Made by a program: the position numbers and the translations under genes. Of a stretch of 22,346 bases of DNA, positions 1 to 6,930 are shown one piece after another. The DNA is from an uncultured Oscillospiraceae bacterium. Its GTDB lineage: Bacteria > Bacillota > Clostridia > Oscillospirales > Oscillospiraceae. The stretch's first letter is position 1. Every line of letters starts with the position of its first letter. The stretch is taken from NCBI GenBank assembly GCA_910584045.1, contig CAJTYO010000046.1:1-22346 (forward strand). The letters run 5' to 3'. The notes under the pieces were generated by a model. The model saw only the letters and a program-made list of their open reading frames with translations, was not told the DNA's origin and made no database searches.

Positions 1-1053
1 ATAGGCGGGGATGGCCGCGCCGGACTCGCCCTGGATGCGCTGGCCCTCCTCGCTGCCGAAGAAGCGGAGCACGTCCTTGACCAGCTCCAGATTCTTGCCC
101 CTGGCGGCAGTGGAGTAACAAAGGCCGTTGGAGATGGACCCCCGTCCGTCGCCGGAGGCGGGATTGGGGCACTTGGGCAGCATGGCGATATCCCACTTGC
201 CCACCATGTCGGGGTAGTTCTTCATCTCGCTGAGCAGGTTCCAGCTGCCTTCAAGGAACATGGAGCACATGCCGGAGAAGAAAGCCGTGCCGGGGCTGGT
301 CTCGGCGAAGTAGTTCTGGTCGGGACACCAGTCGTTCTGCTGGATGGACACATAATATTTGATGGCCTCCACGGTGGCGGGCTGGGTGTACCCGGCATGG
401 AGATTGGTATCCGGGTCCAGTATGTAACCGCCGTTCTGGTAGACGAAATTCCAGTAGCCCAGCTGCTCGTCGTTATAGGCCATGTAGCCGTACTTGCCGG
501 TAGCGTCGTAAATCTTCTGGGAGGCGTCGGCCATATCGTCCCAGGTCCAATCCTCGGTGGGATAGGCCACGCCGGCAGCGTCAAACATCTCCTTGTTGTA
601 GACAAGGACCACGTTGTCCTTATCCTTGGGGATGCCGTAAATGCGGCCGTCTGTTCCGCTGGCGTTGCCGATGGAGATATCAGAAAAATGGTTCTGGTAG
701 TAACTTGAGTCCTCCTCGGCATAGAGGTCCGTCAGGTCCGCCAGAATGCCGAAGTCCGCGTAGTAGAGGATTTGATCGGTGTGCATCCAGTAGATATCAG
801 GCATGGTGTTGCTCTCCGCCGCAGCCTCCAGCTTGGTCCAGTACTCGCCCCAGTTAGTGACCTGCACCTCAATCGTCACATCAGGGTTCTTGGCGGTATA
901 GGCGTCACACATAGCCTGCATACCGTCCCGCTGGTTCACGTCCCAGATCTGGAAGGTCAGGTGCTTCTTGCCGTCGGCAGAGCCGCACCCGGCGGTCGAC
1001 AGCAGCAGAGCCAGCATCAGGGCCGCCGCTATCATACGGGGGATTTTTTTCAT
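1..1053 (-). CDS. ABC transporter solute-binding lipoprotein, sugar type (3' end cut off)
   Basis: The frame stays open from an ATG at 1053 to the left window edge, giving 351 residues of a protein family that is usually about 420-450 long, so the C-terminus is missing. The N-terminus is a lipoprotein signal peptide: two lysines, a hydrophobic core and a lipobox ending in Cys23 (LSTAGC). After that come features of family 1 extracellular solute-binding proteins: TFQIWD near residue 33, NTMPDIYWM near 82, DGRIYGIPKDKD near 134 and FLEGSWNL near 266. It should sit outside the membrane and deliver a sugar or other carbohydrate to an ABC permease, which probably lies to the left of the window. 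An AAAGGAG ribosome site stands 8 bases before the ATG. The ligand cannot be told from sequence. A DUF624 protein, a family often found with carbohydrate ABC importers, lies divergently next to it. Confidence 0.9.
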   Translation of the reverse strand, partial: MKKIPRMIAAALMLALLLSTAGCGSADGKKHLTFQIWDVNQRDGMQAMCDAYTAKNPDVTIEVQVTNWGEYWTKLEAAAESNTMPDIYWMHTDQILYYADFGILADLTDLYAEEDSSYYQNHFSDISIGNASGTDGRIYGIPKDKDNVVLVYNKEMFDAAGVAYPTEDWTWDDMADASQKIYDATGKYGYMAYNDEQLGYWNFVYQNGGYILDPDTNLHAGYTQPATVEAIKYYVSIQQNDWCPDQNYFAETSPGTAFFSGMCSMFLEGSWNLLSEMKNYPDMVGKWDIAMLPKCPNPASGDGRGSISNGLCYSTAARGKNLELVKDVLRFFGSEEGQRIQGESGAAIPAY

Positions 1054-1123
1054 AACTCCACTCCTTTTCGTTGTTTCGCGCCGCGCGTCCACACCGGACC
1101 GGCGGCGTTAGCTTACATTTACT

Positions 1124-1150
1124 ATAATATGAAAGAATTAAATCTGTAAA
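1124..1150 (-). promoter_or_regulatory. possible weak promoter for the solute-binding gene
   Basis: Read on the minus strand, TTTACA (1145-1150) and TATTAT (1124-1129) are 15 bases apart. This spacing is shorter than the preferred 17, so the call is weak. It would give a leader of about 65 bases. The palindrome at 1161-1179 lies just upstream, where an activator would bind. Confidence 0.3.
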
Positions 1151-1160
1151 TGCCGTCATG

Positions 1161-1179
1161 TGTGCAAAATATTTACACA
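1161..1179. promoter_or_regulatory. interrupted palindrome, candidate operator
   Basis: The sequence fits TGTGnAAA, three bases, TTTnCACA. All 14 defined arm positions are symmetric. It lies about 108 bases upstream of the solute-binding protein start and about 300 upstream of the DUF624 start. Its form is that of a dimeric regulator site, longer than the 16-base CRP consensus. The regulator is unknown. Confidence 0.45.
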
Positions 1180-1480
1180 TTTTGTAAAAAGGCGCTTTTT
1201 TTGAATATCACCACACATCTTCGTATATATCAGCCAAGATTGTTACTTTAAACAGAAGTATACCCGTCTTTTTTGTGTAAAACATAGAATTCTAAAACTT
1301 CATGCATATATACAGCATCGGAAAAACCACCGTTATTCCAGGGGTTTGCGGCAAAAAATATATGTATATGCGCTTTATTATAGGGAATGCGCGGCGCTGT
1401 CTGAAGCCCGCTCCTGGTTGCATTCCCGCAGGGGATGTGTTAGACTGACTTATCTCAAAACAACAGAGAGGAGGCTGCCC

Positions 1481-2158
1481 ATGTTTTTCCAGGAGGACTA
1501 TAACGCGCAGGAGGAGGCGCATGAGAGTCCCCAGGCATCCGGCCCCCGCCTCTTCTTCCGTATCATCGGTCAGGAGGCCGCCGCGCTGCTGAAGCTCAAC
1601 CTTATTTTTCTGCTCGCCTGCCTCCCGGTGGTCACCATTCCGCCCGCCCTGCTGGCCCTGTGCCAGTCGGTTCGCCGGATGCTGGCGGACCAGACGGTGC
1701 GCAGCTGGCGGGACTTCTGGGGCTCCTTCCGCCGGAGCTGGCGGCAGGGATACGCCGTCTTCGCGCTGACGGCGGCGCCGCTGGCGGCAGCGGGCTGTGG
1801 GGCTCAGTTTTATCTGCGTTTCGCGGCGGACAGCCCGCTGTTCTACCTGCCCTTCATGTTCTGCGCCGCGGTGTTTCTTACGGCGGTGCTGGCCTCATCC
1901 TATCTCTACGGGCTGCTGGCCTGCGGGCGGAGGCTGACCAGGGAGACGGCGGCGCTGGCGCTGAGGCTGGGGCTGGGAAGGCCTCTGCGGGCGGCGCTGG
2001 CGGCGGTGATCTGGTACGGCTCCCTGACGGTGATGCTGCTGTGGTTCCCTCTGAGCGGCATATACCTGCTGCTGATGGGATTTTCCATCCCCTGTCTGCT
2101 GGCGCTGTTTTTTGTGCGGACGGTGCTGGAGCGGTTTGGAGGGGAGCAGGAATATTAA
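1481..2158 (+). CDS. DUF624 (YesL-like) membrane protein
   Basis: The protein has 225 residues with about five hydrophobic segments. The segment following LFFRIIGQEAAALLKLN, which contains the PVVTIPPALLAL stretch, is typical of DUF624/YesL proteins. These integral membrane proteins of unknown biochemical role are commonly encoded beside sugar ABC transporters of Firmicutes. I chose the ATG at 1481 because a GAGAGGAGG ribosome site lies just before it and because the family begins with a short acidic N-terminus followed by the first membrane segment. The open frame extends upstream to 1346, but that part has no ribosome site. The gene is divergent from the solute-binding lipoprotein, which supports a shared role in carbohydrate uptake. 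The substrate is unknown. Confidence 0.8.
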   Translation: MFFQEDYNAQEEAHESPQASGPRLFFRIIGQEAAALLKLNLIFLLACLPVVTIPPALLALCQSVRRMLADQTVRSWRDFWGSFRRSWRQGYAVFALTAAPLAAAGCGAQFYLRFAADSPLFYLPFMFCAAVFLTAVLASSYLYGLLACGRRLTRETAALALRLGLGRPLRAALAAVIWYGSLTVMLLWFPLSGIYLLLMGFSIPCLLALFFVRTVLERFGGEQEY

Positions 2159-2184
2159 GAATTCCTTATCCGCAGCCCACACAA

Positions 2185-2214
2185 TTGACAATTCCTCTGT
2201 TTTTCCGTTATAAT
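2185..2214 (+). promoter_or_regulatory. sigma-70 promoter of the DUF819 gene
   Basis: A perfect TTGACA (2185-2190) and a perfect TATAAT (2209-2214) are separated by 18 bases. Transcription should start near 2221, exactly at the left arm of the hairpin described next. It drives the gene starting at 2279. Confidence 0.8.
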
Positions 2215-2220
2215 ATGGAA

Positions 2221-2259
2221 AGGCCGCCGGGGTGCGTCTCCCGGCGGCCTGCGTTTTTT
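2221..2259 (+). terminator. hairpin plus T-run in the leader of the DUF819 gene
   Basis: An 11-base perfect stem (AGGCCGCCGGG, 2221-2231, with its complement at 2240-2250) and an 8-base loop are followed by GCG and six T. By form this is an intrinsic terminator. It could end transcripts of the DUF624 gene, whose stop is at 2158. However, it also lies directly downstream of the strong promoter at 2185-2214, so it would be the very 5' end of the next mRNA, where it could instead protect the 5' end. Confidence 0.65.
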
Positions 2260-2278
2260 ACTAAGGAGGAATGAAAAC

Positions 2279-3556
2279 ATGTCCCTTTTGGAAAATTTGA
2301 TCGGCCGCACCCTCATACAGCCAGATGACACATGGGGCCTTCTGGGAGTGATGTGCGCAGCCGTGGCTGCGTCCATCTTTCTGGAGCAGCGGTACAGATG
2401 GGCAGCCCGGGTGTCCGGCTCCGTCATCGCCCTTGTACTGGCGATGGTGCTGGCAAACCTGGGCGTACTGCCCATCAGCTGCGTACTGTACGACGACATT
2501 GTTTGGGGCGTCATCGTCCCCATGGGCATCCCCCTGCTGCTGCTGCAATGCAACCTCAAAAAGATTTGGCGGGAGGCGGGCAAGATGTTGACCATCTTCC
2601 TCATCGGCGCGGTGGGCACTGTCGCGGGTGCGTTTCTGGCCTATTACGCCCTGCGGGGGGCGTACACGGCCTCGGGCGGCAGCGCCCGGGATCTGGCGGC
2701 GGTGGCCTCCATGATGACCGGCTCCTATATCGGCGGCAGCGTCAACTTCTCCGCCATGGCCATGCAGCACGGGCTGAAGGGCACGCCGGTGGCCGCCGCG
2801 GCCACGGTGGCGGACAATCTGCTGATGGCCCTGTACTTCTTCGTACTCATCGCCTTTGCGGGTATGCGCTTTTTCCGCGCCCGGTTCTCTCACCCCCATA
2901 TCGACGAGGTGGAGCGCAGCGCGGACCGCAGCGCCGCCCAGACCCAGGCCGCGGCCTTCTGGAGCCGCAAAGACATCTCTTTGAAGGACGTCGCCATGAA
3001 CATCGCCTTCGCCGTGGCGGTGGTGTGGGTTTCCAACCTGATTGCCGGCCTGTTCAGTCCCCTGGCGGCGGAGGGCGTGGTCACCACTCTCCAGGAGGGC
3101 CTGCTGGACTTTGTGGGTAAGTTCCTGGGCAGCCAGTACGTGTGGATCACCACCCTGTCCGTCATCACGGCCACCTTCTTCGCACCGGTCACGGAGCAGC
3201 TCCACGGCTCCCAGGAGATCGGCACCTATTTGATTTATCTTTTCCTTTTCGTCATCGGCGTTCCCGCCAACATCTATACGGTACTCACCCAAGCCCCGCT
3301 GTTCCTGGTGCTGACGTTCCTGATGGTGGTGGTGAATATGCTGTTCTGCTTTATCGGGGCCCGCATGCTGAAATTCGACCTGGAGGACGCCATCATCGCC
3401 TCTAACGCCAACATCGGCGGCCCCACCACCGCCGCCGGCATGGCGGTGTCCCAGGGCTGGAGCCGTCTGGTGGGCCCGGCCATGCTGGTGGGCGTGCTGG
3501 GCTACGTTATCGGCAACTACGCCGGCACCGCCGTGGGCATTCTGCTGGGCGTATAG
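2279..3556 (+). CDS. DUF819 family integral membrane protein
   Basis: A 425-residue, strongly hydrophobic protein with about eleven membrane segments. GIPLLLLQCNLKKIW, the glycine/serine-rich stretch MTGSYIGGSVNFSAMA and the late motif ASNANIGGPTTAAGMA are features I associate with DUF819 (YjcL-like) proteins. The two internal motifs resemble repeated halves of a transporter. The family's function is not established; a permease for a small solute is likely from topology. The start at 2279 is set by CTAAGGAGGA eight bases upstream. It has its own promoter. Its stop codon is only 3 bases from the end of the convergent spoIID gene, with no terminator hairpin between them. Confidence 0.85.
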   Translation: MSLLENLIGRTLIQPDDTWGLLGVMCAAVAASIFLEQRYRWAARVSGSVIALVLAMVLANLGVLPISCVLYDDIVWGVIVPMGIPLLLLQCNLKKIWREAGKMLTIFLIGAVGTVAGAFLAYYALRGAYTASGGSARDLAAVASMMTGSYIGGSVNFSAMAMQHGLKGTPVAAAATVADNLLMALYFFVLIAFAGMRFFRARFSHPHIDEVERSADRSAAQTQAAAFWSRKDISLKDVAMNIAFAVAVVWVSNLIAGLFSPLAAEGVVTTLQEGLLDFVGKFLGSQYVWITTLSVITATFFAPVTEQLHGSQEIGTYLIYLFLFVIGVPANIYTVLTQAPLFLVLTFLMVVVNMLFCFIGARMLKFDLEDAIIASNANIGGPTTAAGMAVSQGWSRLVGPAMLVGVLGYVIGNYAGTAVGILLGV

Positions 3557-3559
3557 GGC

Positions 3560-4588
3560 CTACGGCTCAATGGGTCCCACCTCCGCGCCGGTGTAGTACC
3601 ACGCCAGGATCTCCCGGTAGTTCATGCCGTTCCCGGCCATCACGTTCGCGCCGTACTGGCTCATCCCCACGCCGTGGCCGTAGCCGGACACGGAAAAGGT
3701 CACTGCATCCCCGTCAAAGGAGATGGTGAAGCAGGCGCTGCGCAGCTCCAGGATGGTCCGCAGCCGGTTGCCCCCCACCTCCACACCGCCCACGGACAGA
3801 CTGGTCACCGTCCCATTGGGCTGCTGCCGGATGTCGGTGAACCAGTTGGAGGCGCTGCCCTCCAGCTGCGCCTCCGGCAGGGCCTTCAGCAGCCGCTCCC
3901 GCAGCTGGCCGGTGGAGAAGCTGGCGGTAGAGCGGAAGCCCGGCACGCTCTCCTCCCCCTCCGGGGTCTCCACGCTCTGTAGATAGGGCAGACTGGCGCT
4001 CCATACGTTCTGCGCGTCCTGGGTGCTTCCGGACGAGGAGGAGTGGAACACGGCCAGCACCGGCGCCCCCTCATAGAGGATGCACTCCCCGTCGGTCCCC
4101 TCCACTGCCCGTCGGATCTTGGCCTCATAGCTCTCCGCCTGCTCCCCCCAGTCCGCGGCGGCCTCCTCCCGGGACTTGTAGGCCTGACAGCAGGTTATGT
4201 CTCCGCAGGCGTCGGCCTGGGGGTGGTTGGCGCTGCCGCCGCCGGCGATCTTGTGGAGTATGTAGGTCCTGGCGGCCACAGCCTGGGCCTTCAGCGCCTC
4301 CTCCTCAAAGGAGGCGGGCATCTCCGCCCGCACCACCCCCAGCAGATACGTCTGCATATCCATCTGCTGGAGCGTATCCCCCAACAGCACGTTGAGGGGC
4401 GTAACCTTGTCCACCTCCGCCCTGGAGGGCTCCGCAGGGGGCTCCGGCTCCGGCTGGGGTTCCGGCTGCAGGTCCTCGGCGGGAGGCGGATCGGGGGGCG
4501 GCGCGTCCTGTCCCTCCCCGCCCCACAGCCAGGGGAGGAAAAAGATCAAAAAGATCAGCAGCAGAGACAATAGGATTTGTTTACCCAT
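3560..4588 (-). CDS. spoIID: stage II sporulation protein D, peptidoglycan lytic transglycosylase
   Basis: The 342-residue product is almost exactly the length of Bacillus SpoIID (343). It has a hydrophobic N-terminal anchor (residues 4-22), a proline/glutamate-rich linker (29-55) and then the SpoIID/LytB domain. The catalytic region reads LLGVVRAEMPASFEEEALKA, with the likely acid Glu89. HSSSSGSTQDAQNVW and GYGHGVGMSQYGA also match the family. SpoIID cleaves glycan strands during engulfment of the forespore, working with SpoIIM and SpoIIP in the mother cell. I chose the ATG at 4588 because AAGGAG precedes it and the membrane anchor follows at once. A longer frame to 4660 would put polar sequence before the anchor. 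Related LytB-type proteins are the alternative, but length and architecture favour SpoIID. It implies that the organism sporulates. Confidence 0.9.
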   Translation of the reverse strand: MGKQILLSLLLIFLIFFLPWLWGGEGQDAPPPDPPPAEDLQPEPQPEPEPPAEPSRAEVDKVTPLNVLLGDTLQQMDMQTYLLGVVRAEMPASFEEEALKAQAVAARTYILHKIAGGGSANHPQADACGDITCCQAYKSREEAAADWGEQAESYEAKIRRAVEGTDGECILYEGAPVLAVFHSSSSGSTQDAQNVWSASLPYLQSVETPEGEESVPGFRSTASFSTGQLRERLLKALPEAQLEGSASNWFTDIRQQPNGTVTSLSVGGVEVGGNRLRTILELRSACFTISFDGDAVTFSVSGYGHGVGMSQYGANVMAGNGMNYREILAWYYTGAEVGPIEP

Positions 4589-4644
4589 AGCACAGCATCT
4601 CCTTCTTTCTCTCTCAGGATATGATTTGCTTGTCCAAAAAATGA

Positions 4645-4673
4645 ATGACAAATTCACCAAAGCGTGGTATACT
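4645..4673 (+). promoter_or_regulatory. sigma-70 promoter of the unknown membrane protein gene
   Basis: ATGACA (4645-4650, five of six consensus bases) and TATACT (4668-4673) are separated by 17 bases. The start of transcription would be near 4680, leaving a leader of about 50 bases to the ATG at 4729. Confidence 0.65.
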
Positions 4674-4692
4674 GCTGTCGACGAAACCCACC

Positions 4693-4710
4693 CTGCCGCC
4701 CGGGCGGCAG
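4693..4710 (+). repeat. perfect 18-base palindrome in the leader
   Basis: CTGCCGCCC is followed directly by its reverse complement GGGCGGCAG. In RNA it could fold as a short hairpin with a tight loop just before the ribosome site (AAAGGAAG). It could also be a DNA operator placed about 15 bases after the transcription start. Confidence 0.5.
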
Positions 4711-4728
4711 AGAAAGGAAGCTATACAC

Positions 4729-5484
4729 ATGAAGAATCCCATTTGGACCAGGGGCCTCCGTCTCTGGGTACAGGGCCTTGCGCTCTTCGCCCTCCGATTC
4801 GTCCAGCTCCGCACCGGCTTTGATCCGGACACCGGACTGGCCCGCGCCTCGGCGCCGGGGCTCGCTCTGGTGATCCTGCTGCTGCTGTGCGCGGCGTCGG
4901 AATTTTACCTGTGTACCCGTGTCCCCAGCGGGAAACACAGCTACCGCAGCTTTCTGGATACGCCGCAGGGGGGACACCTGCCCTTTCTGGCCGCCGGCAG
5001 CCTGCTGCTGGGGGCGGGGGCTGTGCTGCTACCCGGCTGGGGTGCGCTGAAAATTGCCGCCGCCGTCACGGGGGTGGCCGCCGCAGGGGGAATTTTGCTG
5101 TTCGTCCGCTCCCTGCGGAGCGGGGAGGAGACAAAGCCCTTTCAGCTGCTGCCCGCCATGTTCTTTTCGGCGGTATTCGTGCTGGTAATCTATCTGCCGG
5201 AGGACCACGACCCGGTGCTGGAGCGCTACTATCTGCCCGTGCTGGCCGCGGGACTTATCGCCTGCGCCTTCTATCAGCTCACAGGGCTGACCTGCCGGGA
5301 GGGCAAGTCCCGCTGGTTTGTCCTCTTCGGAAACATGGCGGTTGTCACCTCCATTGCCGCTGCGGCGGACTGCGTCGGCGATTTGGGCCGGCTGCTGATC
5401 TACCTGGGGTCTGCCGTACTGCTGACGGCCTTTCTCCTCACCCGCCGGGAGGCCTTGCTCCCCGAGCCGGAGGAGGAGGCATGA
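4729..5484 (+). CDS. hypothetical membrane protein
   Basis: The protein has 251 residues and about seven hydrophobic segments (roughly residues 13-24, 42-58, 84-104, 108-124, 145-158, 168-182 and the C-terminal 195-240 region), ending in an acidic tail (PEPEEEA). I do not recognise a family. The ATG at 4729 is supported by AAAGGAAG ten bases upstream and by the promoter at 4645-4673. It is divergent from spoIID with 140 bases between the starts. No catalytic motif is visible. It may be a clade-specific protein of the gut Clostridia, but that cannot be shown here. Confidence 0.7.
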   Translation: MKNPIWTRGLRLWVQGLALFALRFVQLRTGFDPDTGLARASAPGLALVILLLLCAASEFYLCTRVPSGKHSYRSFLDTPQGGHLPFLAAGSLLLGAGAVLLPGWGALKIAAAVTGVAAAGGILLFVRSLRSGEETKPFQLLPAMFFSAVFVLVIYLPEDHDPVLERYYLPVLAAGLIACAFYQLTGLTCREGKSRWFVLFGNMAVVTSIAAAADCVGDLGRLLIYLGSAVLLTAFLLTRREALLPEPEEEA

Positions 5485-5526
5485 CCCGCCCCCTCCGCAA
5501 AACGCAGCCACTTTTATGACAGACAC

Positions 5527-5569
5527 AGGCATTGAAGCCGCCGCTCCCAGAGCGGCGGCTTCAATGCCT
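5527..5569. terminator. 20-base perfect inverted repeat between convergent genes
   Basis: The arms at 5527-5546 and 5550-5569 pair without a mismatch around a 3-base loop (CCA). It lies between the rightward gene ending at 5484 and the leftward feoA ending at 5595, the right place for a bidirectional terminator. Neither side has a good T-run, so it may act with another factor. Confidence 0.65.
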
Positions 5570-5594
5570 ATTGTATAGAAATGTCAGCAATATG

Positions 5595-5831
5595 TCAAGA
5601 GATACGGACGGCGATCTGTCCGGCGTCCACCCGCCGCAGCGCAATAACCGCGCCGCACACAGCATAGGCCACCGGGTCGCCCCAGGGGCTCTCCTGCACC
5701 GCCGCCACCTCTCCGCCGGGGACAAAGCCCAGCTCCAGCAGCCTGCGGCGCTGCCCCCCGGAGGCGGACAGCGCAGTCACGGCAGCCCTGCGGCCCACCG
5801 CCAGGCGGTCCAGCGTAGTCACTTCCTCCAT
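5595..5831 (-). CDS. feoA: free-standing FeoA domain protein
   Basis: A 78-residue protein with the FeoA SH3-like fold pattern. It opens with TTLDRLAVG, then GGQRRRLLELGFVPGGEV in the middle and a last strand, ALRRVDAGQIAVRIS, that matches the FeoA ending. FeoA is a small cytosolic partner of the ferrous iron transporter FeoB. The start at 5831 has GGAAGGAG nine bases upstream. It follows the amidase gene by 55 bases and is probably co-transcribed with it. The neighbouring feoB on the other strand already carries its own fused FeoA domain, so this copy is a second, independent one. It might serve the fused transporter, another FeoB elsewhere, or a different role. Confidence 0.85.
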   Translation of the reverse strand: MEEVTTLDRLAVGRRAAVTALSASGGQRRRLLELGFVPGGEVAAVQESPWGDPVAYAVCGAVIALRRVDAGQIAVRIS

Positions 5832-5886
5832 TCTGAGGAGCTCCTTCCTGTATGGTCTACACGCCCAGTCTATGCCGCCGGCCAGC

Positions 5887-6696
5887 TCACTGTGCCAGAT
5901 AGGCCAGAACGCCGTCGGCGATACCCCGGGCCAGCTTAGCCTGATAGGAAGGCTGAACCAGCAGCGCCAGCTCCTCCGGTGTGGACATAAAGCCGCATTC
6001 CACCAGGGACGCGGGCATGAGGGAGGTGCGCAGCACCGCCAGATTGGGCCGCTCCTCCACGCCGAAGTCGTCTGCGCCGGTGGCGGCGCGCATGGACGCG
6101 TGGAGCAGCTGAGCCAGACGCCACCCCTCTGTGCCCTCGCTGTAGGCGCAGGTGTAGACGCCGGTGACGTCGTCATGCTCCACGCTGGCGTTACAGTGGA
6201 CGCTGACAAACAGGTCCGCGCCGATGTTGTTGGCCAGATCCGTGCGCTCATAGAGCCCTATATCCCGGTCGTCCGTGCGTGTCATGAGCACCGTCACACC
6301 CGCCTCCTCCAGCAGCCTGGCGGCCTGGGAGGCTATGGAGAGGTTCAGATCCTTCTCCAGTACCCCGTCATAGGACGCGCCGTCGGCGCCGCCGCCATGT
6401 CCGGGGTCAATTACCACTAGCCCGGCATACGCCGGCGGCTCCTCTTCGGGCGGCTGGGGGGTGGCAATGGAGACGGTGCGGGTGGCGGCGTCCCACGTCA
6501 CCTCACAGCCCATAGCCTCCGCCACGGCCCGCAGGGGCACCATGGTGGTCCCCTCCTTGGATATGTAGGCGGAGCCGATCTCCATCTCCCGCCCGTCCAT
6601 CAGAATGCGCACACCCTCCCAGTTCGCCCCGGAGGCGGTGAGGGATAGGGTCAGCAACAGTCCGAAGGAGAGCAGGAAGGTATAAAATCGCTTCAT
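5887..6696 (-). CDS. N-acetylmuramoyl-L-alanine amidase with copper-amine-oxidase-N stalk domain
   Basis: The 269-residue product has a signal peptide (1-23), a copper amine oxidase N-terminal-like domain (about 29-78; PLRAVAEAMGCEVTWDAATR is typical) and, after a Pro/Glu linker (79-89), an Amidase_3 domain. Zinc ligands are His100 (VIDPGHGG), Glu114 and His168 (VSVHCNAS); the catalytic glutamate is Glu233 in LVECGFMSTPEE. It should cut the amide between MurNAc and L-alanine in peptidoglycan outside the membrane. I chose the ATG at 6696, which has AAAGGA upstream and starts a normal signal peptide; the frame runs on to 6807 without support. In sporulating Clostridia such proteins take part in cell separation, germination or spore cortex work; which one is unclear. 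It has its own promoter. Confidence 0.88.
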   Translation of the reverse strand: MKRFYTFLLSFGLLLTLSLTASGANWEGVRILMDGREMEIGSAYISKEGTTMVPLRAVAEAMGCEVTWDAATRTVSIATPQPPEEEPPAYAGLVVIDPGHGGGADGASYDGVLEKDLNLSIASQAARLLEEAGVTVLMTRTDDRDIGLYERTDLANNIGADLFVSVHCNASVEHDDVTGVYTCAYSEGTEGWRLAQLLHASMRAATGADDFGVEERPNLAVLRTSLMPASLVECGFMSTPEELALLVQPSYQAKLARGIADGVLAYLAQ

Positions 6697-6762
6697 GCAG
6701 TCAAATCCTTTCGTTCGATTTGGCCCGCGTTTTTCGACATAATCCGCGGCCGGTTTTTCTCT

Positions 6763-6791
6763 ATTGTACCCGACAAACAGCCTCAAGGCAA
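6763..6791 (-). promoter_or_regulatory. sigma-70 promoter of the amidase gene
   Basis: On the minus strand TTGCCT (6786-6791) and TACAAT (6763-6768) stand 17 bases apart. This gives a leader of about 60 bases to the ATG at 6696. It is divergent from the feoAB promoter about 45 bases away. Confidence 0.6.
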
Positions 6792-6834
6792 GGAACAATA
6801 TCTGCATCCAGCTGAAAATATCTCCTGTTTCCCC

Positions 6835-6863
6835 TTGACAAGCGCTAGTAGTTAGTGTATACT
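6835..6863 (+). promoter_or_regulatory. strong sigma-70 promoter of the feoA-feoB fusion gene
   Basis: TTGACA (6835-6840) is followed after exactly 17 bases by TATACT (6858-6863). Transcription should start near 6870, 60 bases before the coding start. Confidence 0.8.
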
Positions 6864-6866
6864 AAC
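6851..6866. promoter_or_regulatory. dyad over the -10 box, candidate iron-regulator operator
   Basis: GTTAGT and ACTAAC are perfect complementary arms around GTAT, enclosing the -10 hexamer. A repressor bound here would block RNA polymerase. The TTAGT/ACTAA arms recall sites of DtxR/MntR-type metal repressors, which would fit control of ferrous iron uptake. The assignment to that family is from memory and untested. Confidence 0.55.
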
Positions 6867-6930
6867 GCCAATCAAAGGAATGGACGCAGGCGCGTGCTCG
6901 CCGGTCCAGAGCAGAAAGGAAGGATCGGAA

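Larger units (their letters stand above)
1054..1480. other. AT-rich divergent intergenic region
   Basis: This is 427 bases without a convincing gene, clearly richer in A and T than the flanking genes. It must hold the control regions of the solute-binding gene (leftward) and the DUF624 gene (rightward). I see a 19-base interrupted palindrome and one weak leftward promoter, listed separately. I found no good sigma-70 promoter for the rightward gene. An open frame runs upstream of the DUF624 start from 1346 but has no ribosome site and no recognisable sequence. Confidence 0.6.

Noticed and set aside
222..1149. Several short open frames over the solute-binding gene
   Set aside because: All overlap the continuous 351-codon frame with a signal peptide and lipobox. 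That frame has no stop inside the window only because the gene runs off the edge.
1346..1480. Upstream extension of the DUF624 protein by 45 residues
   Set aside because: There is no ribosome site at 1346, and the sequence does not resemble the family, whereas 1481 has a strong site.
4600..4660. Sigma-E promoter before spoIID
   Set aside because: A CATATCCT resembling the sigma-E -10 box is present on the minus strand, but the -35 region fits poorly, so I do not annotate it. Regulation by sigma-E remains likely from what is known of spoIID.
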